Source: Mortierella alpina (Eukaryota; Mortierellomycota; Mortierellomycetes; Mortierellales; Mortierellaceae). Taken from it: 64,000 nucleotides of DNA. The notes beneath the pieces were generated by a model, which was not told where the DNA came from, did not search any database, and was given only the letters and a program-made list of their open reading frames with translations. Of this stretch, positions 11,590-21,036 are shown piece after piece. Every line of letters begins with the position of its first letter. Position 1 is the stretch's first letter. Position numbers and translations under genes: made by a program. The stretch spans positions 620,001 through 684,000 of the forward strand of contig JANATF010000004.1 in NCBI GenBank assembly GCA_029449245.1, written 5' to 3'.

Positions 11590-14500
11590 ATGCGCTCGAG
11601 AACACGCCTCCTGCTGCTTGCGTCCTCGATCTCTGCTCTCGCCCTCTCGCCGTCAACCTGTGGCGGAGACTACAGTCCAAACTACGACCATGACCACAGG
11701 GACTATTACCTGATCCGCATATCCTCGCCGCACCCGCATCCACAGCACCCTCATCCCTCGACGTCAGACTACCCGCCATGGACCCTGCATGAGGACCAGC
11801 AGCTGCTCATGGGCAACTTGCTCAAGTTGCGCTTTGAGTCTCGGGTCGGACTCTTGCCAGACTACTTTCTCTACAGCTCCTCCAAACCACCAGCAGCAGC
11901 AGAAGCAGCAGCCTTTTCTCTCTCGGACTTTGGTTCTGGTGGCCTCAACAGGACGACAGCTAGACAAGCTCGAGCTACCCGCTCAGGTCACAGCAAGCGA
12001 TCTCTGTCTGCACTCGATTCACCGCCCATACCAGAACTACACCACAATTTCGAATCTGAACAAGTATCACAACCAACTACCAAAGCTGATCCAGTGGTAG
12101 ACAGATTCTATCGTTTGAAGATACAGTACGCGGAACAGCAAGAGCACGGCAAGATTCAAAGGCGAAAGAGAAACGATCTACACGTAGAGATCATCCAAGC
12201 CATGGAGGCGATCGAAAAGCAAGAGCTGAGGCAACGCGCCAAGAAGCGTGCTCCTTTGCTTGATGCGGATACGGAAGCAATCGCGACGAAAAGGAAACGT
12301 GGACGCAGAGTCGACACAGAGGATGACGACGAGCAAGAAGACACGGAGCAGAACATAGATGATAATGATGAAGAAGAGCAGGTCACTGAACAGGAGCTTG
12401 ATACAGAATTTGAACCGGATTCTGAAGACGAAGATGTAGATACAGGGGAGGAAAACGAGGAGGAAGGCGAGGGCGAAACCGAAGGCGAGTACCAACCCCA
12501 GGGCGAGGAACAGCCCAAGGATAATGTCGCGAGCACGCTTGGAATCGCAGATCCAGGATTCCACTATCAGTGGCACCTGGTATGACCTGAGAAAGCTGAG
12601 CCACTTTCTTAATGATGATGATGGCCTGTGCTCTTGCTGTTTTCTGACAATGCTCTCTTGTCGCCTAGCACAATTCCAAGAACGGGAACGACATTAACGT
12701 GACAGGAGTATGGGAGCAAGGTAAACCCAAAGGACCTGTCATCAGTCAGAGGAATACAATTTGCAAAGACAAAACTCATTGCTTTGCTCTTCATGGTAGG
12801 CATTAACGGTACTGGAGTCAACGTGGCCATTATCGATGACGGGCTGGACATGACAAGCGAGGACCTGGCACCAAACTTTGTAAGTATTGACTTTTTACAT
12901 GGAAATCTGATACATCTGATATACACCCTTTATACTGACCATCATGCGTCCTCAACTTTAGTTCAAAGAGGGGTCCTGGGACTTTAACGATAACACAGCC
13001 CTGCCCATGCCAAGATTGGTCGACGACCAGCATGGGACACGCTGCGCTGGAGAGATTGCAGCTGTCAAGAATGACCTCTGTGGGGTGGGTGTCGCCTATG
13101 GAGCCAAAGTTGCTGGCCTCCGGATCCTCTCTGGACAGATCACCGATGTCGATGAGGCGGCAGCTCTCAACTATCGTTTTCAGGACAACCACATTTATTC
13201 TTGCAGCTGGGGGCCGCCAGACGATGGAAAAAGCATGGATGCACCCAAGGGTGTGGTCTTGGATGCTATGATTAACGGGATCAAGAATGGGCGTTCAGGA
13301 CTAGGGAGCATTTATGTCTTTGCGACTGGCAACGGGGGCAGCCAAGATGATGACTGTAACTTCGATGGATACACCAACAGTCTATACACTGTCAGCATTG
13401 GAGCCATCGATCGTGCAGGACGTCATCCATATTACTCGGAGGCATGCTCTGCTCAGCTTGCTGTCACCTACAGCAACGGCGGTGGTAGTGCAATTGTAAG
13501 TTTCACATTGACCTTGGAAAAAGGGTGCAACAGTATCCCCCCCTTCCACCTCCCAAAAAATATCAGCTCGGACTGACTCTGCTTTTCATTCCTACTCTGT
13601 CCGACCGACTCTTGAACCTAGTACACCTGCGATGTTGGGAAACGACGATGCTTCAGTCAGCACGGAGGTACCAGTGCAGCAGCGCCGATTGCCGCAGGCA
13701 TGATTGCTCTCGCTCTCTCTATTCGGCCCGATCTCAGCTGGCGGGATGTGCAATATCTTTTGATGACGACCGCTATTCCCGTTTCACTTGGCGATCCAGA
13801 CTGGAAGCCCACAGCCGCTGGACGGCTCTTCAATCACAAGTTTGGATACGGCAGCTTGGACGCCTTCGCGCTTGTGGAGGCTGCAAAGACATTTCAGCAC
13901 CTGGGTCCCCAGACGTTCATGGAGCCACCTGTTGTCAAGGTTGGGCGCAAACTCCCCTTGGGCGGTAAAGGCATATCCTCGACCTTGTCCATTTCAATGT
14001 CAGATCTGATGAACAACGGCGTTGAGTTCGGGACACTGGAGCATATCACCGTGACCGTCAACATTGAGCACGACCGTCGTGGAGACGTTGAGGTGGTCCT
14101 GAAGAGCCCCAAGAATATTGAATCGAAACTGGGTGTGCGCCGGCGGCTCGACACCGCCACGACTGGGTTCGTCGACTGGACTTTCATGACGGTAAAGCAC
14201 TGGTAAGCGCATGCAAAAACTCTAGTCAATGATGATTGGTATAGACATTCCAGGGCAGGGGGTGTATCCAGGATGTTCATCGAAAAAAAAACTGACGAAA
14301 ATTGGCAACGATTCGCGTTATTAGGGATGAGGACCCGATCGGAGACTGGACGTTAACTGTACGCGATCAGGGGAACCCTGACTTCACTGGCAAGTTTGTG
14401 AACTGGCGGATCAAGTTCTGGGGAGAGGTCCGGAGGCAGACGGCGAATATTGAGGCAAAACCGTCGCCTGATATCGATGCACTAGAGGAGCAGGTTCTGA

Positions 14501-15189
14501 ATGAAGCACAGGCCAGGCCTGAGGACCCAGCCTCAGATCATAAAGACAGAGTGGAGATTGACGATAAGGTCATCCCTGGAGCGACGGAGGGCATTGCCGA
14601 GAGCAGGATCAACGTGGATGAGGATCCCCTCTCGGACAAGGAGTCGCCCTTAGAGACTAGCAACGAGAATGCGGGCGAGAATCAAGAGATTGGAAAGGGC
14701 CACAGCAATGAACAGGAGGACAGCAAACAAGCGGCTGTTTCTGGTGATCAAAACGCGGGTGATATTGGCAGCGCGAGCAAAGCAAGACCATGGCACGACG
14801 AGACCGACGGGATCCAAGCAGAGGCGGAGGCGTCATTGATCGCGGGTAGGACCCTTTATCTGTTCTGTGGGGTCCTAGTCCTTGGCGCCGCACTCATGGG
14901 TGTCGTCAGCAAATGGAAGAAGAATGGTCGAGGCCGGTATACCGGTCTCGGCAGTTCCTTTGCCCTGGGACGTGAATTTGAGCTTGGGGATGACGATGAT
15001 ATTGGGCTGTTACCACGGGCCGCGGGAGAGAGCCGAACGATGTTCTCGCCCGAGGCCCAGCGGGATAACGAGGCCATCTCGGTCAGCCATGCTTTGAATT
15101 ATGACAGCGGCAGCGACACGGATGAGGAGGGGTTTGTTGGCGCCTATACCCACGCCTCGCACAGCACGGGCGTAAAGAATCTCGTGTAA
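11590..15189 (+). CDS. KEX2: Kexin (Kex2-type) prohormone convertase, type I membrane protein
   Basis: Six exons (11590-12579, 12669-12720, 12800-12879, 12962-13495, 13622-14202, 14325-15189) give 1033 residues. Order: signal peptide (about 1-25); prodomain; an unusually long basic-then-acidic linker (about 190-325); S8 catalytic domain; P domain; acidic region; one membrane helix 'FCGVLVLGAALMGVV'; cytosolic tail. Catalytic residues are visible: Asp360 in 'AIIDDGLD', His398 in 'DQHGTRCAGE', the oxyanion Asn near 498 in 'FATGNGG', and Ser570 in 'GGTSAAAP'. Two introns flank or split these motifs, which makes the order a strong check on the model. The P domain ends in 'WTLTVRDQ'. Kexins cleave after dibasic sites in the late Golgi, so the secreted ADAM precursor with KR-type sites at 21.0-24.2 kb could be a substrate (inference). 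It converges with the Rieske gene, 175 bp apart. Confidence 0.95.
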
Positions 15190-15364
15190 GAAAGGAAGTA
15201 CACCATGAGCACTGCATACAATTAGATTCATAGATCATATATATTCACACAAAAAAAAAATGGCTACTACACCATGGATCGGGGGCGAATCCTAGTAGCT
15301 CACGAACAAGTACATCATGGCGGTCATATCTTCTTGTCACGCATGGAACACCCTAGCCGTCTTC

Positions 15365-17969
15365 CTACCAGTCCAGTCGGTCATGGGCGTAGGAGCGACT
15401 ATTGGGGGAATAGAACTTTTTGTAATAGTCCCGGAACTGCTTCACAGGCGCATCCTCTTTCACAAACACAGGCTTGTGCTTGTAGGTCTTGTGGCGCCAA
15501 ACAAAGATATCGTCATCAAAAGCCTTGTTCGCCTCGCGGATGACGTGTTTGGCGACGAGATACGGCACCGTGTTGTCCGCATAAGCCTCGTCCTCCATGG
15601 TCAATTGCAGCCCCTTTTCGCCAACGGGCAGGAAGGATTTGATCACTACGACCTGTCCCCTGGGCGTGAAGAAGCGAAAGTACACCAACCCCCCAGGTCC
15701 CGTAAATTCGACCTGGGCTTGCGCCTCTGCGGCCTGGATAGGCTCGTCGCTAAAGATGGAGTGCACGGTCGGGTAGTCATTGAAGACAAAGTTGAATGGG
15801 TTGGTCGCAGGGTCGTAATTGCACACGGTCTTGTGCTTGATGTAGAAGAATCGGTCTAGAATCGGGATCGACAAGCGGTCATGCAGCAGACTGAAGTGCA
15901 TCCTATGTGAAAAGCAGAGAGGAGAGTGCTGGGTCAGTACGAAAAGAACACCAAAAACTCCCACCTCAGTTCTCGTTGTTCACACATCATTTCTTCAACT
16001 TTACCAGTCAGCAGCATTCTCTGCAAAGTCTTGGATGTGCATAGGGAGTGTTCCTCGACGGTAGCCGACCTTCCGGAAGGTGCCCTCAGCGAGCGGAAAC
16101 GGGACCGGCTCATACATAGGTTCACGATCCTCCGCATCATACCACACCACAATGATGCCCGAAAACTCGCGATGCGTCCATCGCTTGGTCCTGGCCAGGC
16201 TCGGGATGGATTTCGCGTAGGGAATGTCGACACACGCGCCGTCACTACCAAATTTCCATCCATGAAATGGACATTTGATAGCGTCCCCCTCGACCACGCC
16301 GCCAATCGCCATGTTGGCTCCGAGGTGTGGGCAGAGCGCATCAAGAATATGGACTTGCTCATCCACTTCGCCTCTGTACACCGCAAACGACCGACCGAGT
16401 CCGTTGACACTGACCACTTGTCCAGGCTTGACTTCTCCTGAGCGTGCCAGTTTATACCAGCCGTTAGGGTAAGGCGGTGGGAATTGAGACGCGCGTCGTT
16501 TTTGGTCATGGATCTGCTCAAATACTGCTGCATCCTCGGGTGAGGAGGATCTGTTTTGCAAGTAGTGCGAAGCGCTGACGGCGAGCGCGCTCGTTAAGAT
16601 GACGACGATCAAGGGTGGGGTCGAGACGAGTGGTGCCATCAATGTGTTGCTAATGGACGATATCCATGGCCTCAGATACGCATCCAGGAAGAACACGGCA
16701 AAGCTACCCACGGTCATCATAGGCCACACAATGTTCTATTAGAAGGAAGGTAGCGTTAGATACAAATTGGTGCTAGTGAGCTTGAAAACACAAAAGTACA
16801 AAAAAAAGGTGTCGTAAATTGGAATACTTGCATGAAAGGTGTCATTCTCGACTGTGACATGAAGGAACGCCAAAAAGTAGATGGCCAGCATGAGCAGGGC
16901 CTCGCCTTCGCGAGTACAGGCTAACAGAGGAGGGGGGACAGTGTAGAGAATTGGACAGCTGTGGTCAACGACGTGCGAGTTGCGATACCAAAGGTGAAAA
17001 TGAGCCCTTTTTTTTTTGGTCACAAATATCCCTTACTTCTCATGGAGCAGAGGACTTGACTGGCCATCCTGCCGATGACAAAGATGGATCCGTAGATGGA
17101 GTAGTATTTGATGAACGCATACTCTGGCATTTTGTCAAAGCCGCGTCGATAATAATCCTGGTACAGGAAATTCCCAAAGGCAAATGCGGTCGTGTGCGAG
17201 AACCCGAGGACCAAGGTGCCCATCCATGCAATGTTGGCGGCCGGCGTTTTTATCACACCGAGGTGGGTCAACACGGGCGCAAAGCAGAATCGAAACCAAA
17301 GGACCGTGCCCAGGTAGAACTCGAGGCTGAGGACGATACGGAACGATGTATCCACAAACGAGTACCTGAAAGACAAGGAGTGGGTATAGTTAGTTCACTT
17401 TGACGAATGCATGTGGAAATCCACATTGATTCTCAATGGCACCATTGCCACCCGCAAAGAGGATTCAACGGTTCGTACATGTACTCCGGGATCTTTCTCG
17501 TCTTGAGCGAGTCAGTCATCGTGGTGACATAGGACGACATGAACAAACCCAACGACAGAGCCACCAGGTGCGAGACGTGAGCCTCGCGCTCAATAATGGG
17601 TAGGAGCAGCTGAGTGCTCTCACCGAGCCAGTCGTTCCTCTCGTTCAGCGCGTCGGCACCCGAGGACAGCAACGAGGCTGCTGTAACCTTTGGGGCGGAC
17701 GACACAGAGGCGGGACCGAGGACGATGGAGCTGAGCTGCAGTAGGATCTGCGATATGAAGGGTCCGACCACGCCCTTCCAGATGGGTCGTGAGGCTTCGT
17801 GGAAGGATAGCAGGTAGCCCGAGATGATGATGAGAACGACAAGACCCGGGGCGATACGCGATTTGGGATTCTGCAGTCCGGAGCGCAGCATCAGGAAGAG
17901 GCCTGAGAGGGCGACATAGACAAAGACGAGTGTCGGCGGTAGCACGATGGCCAGCCAGAGGAAGAGCAT
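15365..17969 (-). CDS. DAF-36/Neverland-like Rieske oxygenase with multi-helix membrane N-terminus
   Basis: Five exons (17969-17443, 17365-17037, 16920-16832, 16735-16005, 15902-15365) join in matching phases (2, 1, 0, 2) to give 737 residues. The C-terminal half is a Rieske oxygenase: [2Fe-2S] ligands in 'CPHLG' and 'CPFHGWKF', and a mononuclear iron site in 'ENAADWMHFSLLH', of which the W codon is split by an intron. This layout matches DAF-36/Neverland, which introduces the C7-C8 double bond in sterols in animals. The N-terminal half has about eight or more hydrophobic helices that I do not recognise, where relatives have one or two. The third intron has a GC donor (CAT|GCAAGT). The exon 1 donor is uncertain (17443 or 17452). 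A split into two adjacent genes is possible but would need an unseen stop and promoter. Confidence 0.78.
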
Positions 17970-18478
17970 GTTCGCGCTTTTGGTGTACGGCCGATGGTGT
18001 TGCTGTTGGCTGTTGAGTGTTTACTTGGCTCAACTGTTCAGGGAGGAGATGTTTTGTTATCAGGGGGAAGAAGAAGAAAAGGTCAAAGAAGAAAAGGAGA
18101 GAAACAATCCCCTTCCCCCCTTTTCTTCTAGACTCTATAATGCACGGACGACAATAGAGACGCGCGAAATTGAGAGCCAGCGCAGAAAAGACCGAGGGAT
18201 ACAAACCAGCTTCTACACACCCATTCCTGGTTTGTCCTTGACATAGCCAAGTGTCCAAGTGTAGCTAGCTACAGCTGTCATGTCAGATTCAAAAAAAAGA
18301 GATAATCACTGTCTATTCGGCAACCCTACAAAACAAAGTCGTACTCTTTATACGCTTCCTCTTTTTCTCGTTGGTTACGACGCCCGACGTCCCTAACCCC
18401 GTCACTGCGGGTGTGTTCCCAAGCATCTACTCTGACCATTCCTCCACGCTCAAAAAAGTGACTTCTTCATGCCTGGTA
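17970..18478. other. Upstream region of the Rieske gene
   Basis: Purine-rich on the plus strand (GAAGAAAAGG-type runs at about 18065-18110), which reads as a pyrimidine-rich leader for the minus-strand Rieske gene. No coding exon or RNA gene is seen. It ends at the target-site duplication of the mobile element. Confidence 0.5.
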
Positions 18479-18487
18479 GCAGCCTGA
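18479..18487 (+). repeat. Target-site duplication, element copy 1, left
   Basis: GCAGCCTGA directly precedes the element and is repeated exactly at 19412-19420 directly after it. A 9-bp duplication is typical of Mutator-like insertion. Confidence 0.85.
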
Positions 18488-19411
18488 GGAACAACATATA
18501 TACACACGGGTGTGTATCTATATATACACGGGGGCGTGTTTATATGTTCATGTCGGGTGTATGCAACACGGAAAACCTGGATGCACAGGGATGTGTATGG
18601 CTGAATACACTGGGGTGTGTATGGAAGCGTGTCCTGAGAAAACCCCTTTAGATACACACCCCTACTCCTACCTCTACCCTTTTTTCGCCCAAAGCATGCC
18701 TCCATGTATTGATAATGGCTATGCCGGTTATCCTTGTGAATAAGAGCCCGAACGACTCTCACATAGGTTTAGAATGGCAAGAGTATTATTGTAGAGAGCA
18801 ATAACTCCATGAGTGAGATTGATTTTCCTTTCTCCATGACATCTTGCGCTTGAAATTGATGTGGAGCGCCAATCAACCAGCCATTGAAGTGCTGTAATAC
18901 ATCCATTGATCCACAACAGACCAGCCTGAAAGCGAAACGGTGACCAAAAGCAAGGTTGATTGATATTCTTGCTGGTAGCTACGAGCTCCCGTGTCATGCC
19001 AATCATACCGTCACTCTTCGCGTAGGACTGTGGGAAAAGACACAAGTGACGCAGAACATTAGGAGCAATTACCGTGAATCTTTGATTATGAAAACCGTGG
19101 CCGTGACAGAGGAGACAGTGGAGAGCTATGGTAATATAAGATGAAGCCATTGCCTAGGGATCCAAACCCATATAACGCGCTGCTTAGGCATTCATACCAC
19201 CCTCGAGTCGCATTTCATCACCATTTTCATGAAAAACAAAGTAGGGGAGGTGTGTATCTAAAAGGGTTTTCACAGGACACGCTTCCATACACCCCCCTGT
19301 GTGTTCAGCCATGCACACCCCCGTGTATGTATCTTTTCACCTAAGAAAAAATTATATACACTGAGGGGCGTGTATACACAGATACACATCCGAGTGCATG
19401 TATGTTCTTCC
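18488..19411 (-). mobile_element. 924-bp non-autonomous Mutator-like DNA element (MITE), copy 1, beside tRNA-Thr
   Basis: The ends are inverted: GGAACAACATA at the left and, on the opposite strand, GGAAGAACATA at the right. Similarity extends over about the first 45 bp and resumes in a subterminal block of about 85 bp, so both arms of about 170 bp mirror each other. A perfect 9-bp duplication GCAGCCTGA flanks it (18479-18487 and 19412-19420). The arms are full of GTGTAT/ATACAC motifs, which may be transposase-binding sites. No transposase is encoded; the longest interior frame is about 140 codons. Long inverted ends with an 8-9 bp duplication fit Mutator-like elements; that class is an inference. 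Strand is set so that both copies read the same way, with the GGAAGAACAT end first. It is nearly identical to the copy at 54849-55773, implying recent movement. Confidence 0.88.
18728..19150 (-). other. Interior open frame of the mobile element (possible captured sequence)
   Basis: A 140-codon frame sits in the middle of copy 1, with segments such as 'SPFRFQAGLLWING' and 'TALQWLVDWRS' that read like real protein. In copy 2 a 1-nt difference shortens the same frame to 105 codons (55216-55533). A CCCACAG splice-acceptor-like site lies inside it. I do not recognise a transposase domain. It may be a transposase remnant or a captured host gene fragment, as in Pack-MULEs. Expression is unproven. 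Confidence 0.35.
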
Positions 19412-19420
19412 GCAGCCTGA
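19412..19420 (+). repeat. Target-site duplication, element copy 1, right
   Basis: Exact copy of the left 9-bp duplication. Exactly 37 nt (19421-19457) separate it from the 3' end of the tRNA-Thr gene. Confidence 0.85.
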
Positions 19421-19443
19421 AGCGTGAAAGACTCTGGAGGTAA

Positions 19444-19457
19444 AAGCAAAAATGAAA
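19444..19457 (-). terminator. Pol III T-run terminator of tRNA-Thr
   Basis: Read on the minus strand, TTTCATTTTTGCTTTT follows the tRNA, giving runs of five and four T. Such runs end RNA polymerase III transcription. The element's duplication begins just past it. Confidence 0.7.
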
Positions 19458-19529
19458 TGCCCACTGCAGGGATCGAACCTGCTACCTTCTGCTTACTAGG
19501 CAGACGCTCTACCAATGAGCTAAGCGGGC
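19458..19529 (-). tRNA. tRNA-Thr (anticodon AGT)
   Basis: A 72-nt intronless cloverleaf. Acceptor GCCCGCT pairs with AGTGGGC (one G-T wobble), the D arm is GCTC/GAGC, and the anticodon stem TCTGC/GCAGA encloses loop CTAGTAA with anticodon AGT. The T arm has GTTCGATCC. The discriminator base is A. T-runs just downstream on the minus strand (about 19444-19457) would terminate RNA polymerase III. A mobile element is inserted 37 nt beyond the 3' end. Confidence 0.95.
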
Positions 19530-21036
19530 TTTAACCTCTCTAAGAGGATTCAAGCCACGATCCGATTGGATCAGAACGAGTTGATCGATTGAGTTTCCTG
19601 TCAGTGATGAGTCATTGAACAAATTTGTTATTACAAAGGTTGAAGAATCTCTTTTAGAGAGGTATACTACTATTACAGAGGTCGGAAAGTCTTTTAGAGA
19701 GGTGCACAGCTTTTCGCTAAGGAGGTTTCCGCCTTCAGAGGTCAACCTCGCAAGGGGGGGTTTATTTTGTAGGCGACAATCATGGTGCTTGGTCTAGTCC
19801 TTCCTACAGAGGCGACACCGCCCAGAGTGAGACGCTCTGCTCAACAATCTATGCGATGGCGAGGCATTAGGTTTGTTTGCAAGGAGGTGTTTTTTTTATA
19901 ACATATTTGCAATGAGTATGTTGAAAGTCCTGCATCTATTGTTTTTTGGGCTATGTTTGTTCACGGACGGATGTACACAGACTCTTCAAGCAAGATGGCT
20001 TGGACAGCAAGAACAGGCTGACAATGAATTCTCGGGTCTGGAAGAACCAGCGTAGCTTGAATGATGTTTCAAGGATTCTTCTTGGCCAAAAGCCCAAGAC
20101 AGCCCTGCTGATATATTGCTTTCAGTTGACGTTTGAAAAGTTTGTCAGATCAGATGTGACCGGGTGAGATAGCGGCGGGGCGTTGGCGCGAGGATGATGG
20201 TTGTCCAGGGGCAGAAGGATCGTAGCGTGTAAAGCGCACAACTTTGCTGCTGTGATAGGTTTATGCTGAGAAGGTTAGTAAGCTTGCCACTGCAAAGTTG
20301 CGACTTTGGGCTTTTGCTTTTTTTTTTTTTTTTTTTTTTGGAACCAGGGTGTTGTTGTTGTCGACTCTAGAAGAAGCAACAGAGACACGGCGAAGAGGAA
20401 GAATACGAGGAAGACTGTGCACCGTGTGTCGGATGATCCTCTCTCGGTATACAATAATGGACAGCATACTTGGAACGGGCTGCGAGGCCACGATGAGTAG
20501 CCAGACAGTCTGGCTTGAACAGGGGTGTGTCTTAAGCGGTCTAAATATACATGGACATGGGGGTGCGCCCAGCCCACAGACACGGCTGTGGGGGACAGGT
20601 GGAGGACAGCGGCACGAGGGCGCACTGTTGCTGGTACAAGCAGTTGCTCTCTTTCTCTCGCTCTCTCTCATTCTTTCTCATTCAGACCTTTTTTTTATAT
20701 TTTTTATTTTCTCTCTGCCAGCTCGCTCTCCTCTGCGCATCCGCCTCTTCTGCTCCTCGCTTCCTCTTCTCGTCTCGCTCGCTCCACCGCACCCCCTTGC
20801 CTGCAGTTGCTCGCCTCCGTCGTGATTGTAGAATGCTGCAGAGCACTGCATAACGGACCCACGCCCCGCTTCCACTCCCTCGTCCATTGCCAGACCTCTT
20901 GTCTCAGGCACACCCACACACACGGCACACACACCGGCAAAAAGTCTAACCGTTGCATTACCATCGATCCTCCACTGCCCATTCCGATCCGCTCAACCTC
21001 AGCTGGCCATTGTCGTCTCTCGTCCGAAAGCCCAGC
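19530..21036. other. Gene-poor stretch upstream of ADAM
   Basis: No gene is supported. Near the tRNA, TTTTAGAGAGGT occurs twice (about 19651 and 19692) with the reverse-complement-like CTCTCTAAGAGG at about 19536, hinting at an old decayed repeat. A 19-T run lies at about 20322. The final 400 bp are C/T-rich and probably form the ADAM promoter and leader. Confidence 0.45.

Noticed and set aside
16005-17969. Two separate genes (membrane protein plus Rieske enzyme)
   Set aside because: A continuous chain of exons with matching phases joins them and no stop plus promoter is visible between; kept as the main alternative in the finding.
18427-18762. Arg/Tyr-rich frames in the element arms as genes
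   Set aside because: They derive from the repeated GTGTAT/ATACAC motifs and appear in both copies only because the DNA is repeated.
18488-19411. hAT origin of the element
   Set aside because: hAT gives constant 8-bp duplications and short ends; here the two copies have 9 and 8 bp and long compound arms. Not excluded until the transposase is found.
19509-19745. 78-codon minus-strand frame next to tRNA-Thr
   Set aside because: It overlaps the tRNA gene and has no recognisable domain; more likely decayed sequence.
20298-20825. 175-codon plus-strand frame beginning in a T-run
   Set aside because: It starts with homopolymer-coded Phe, is C/T-rich, has no domain, and overlaps the likely ADAM promoter; it looks like chance openness of pyrimidine-rich DNA.
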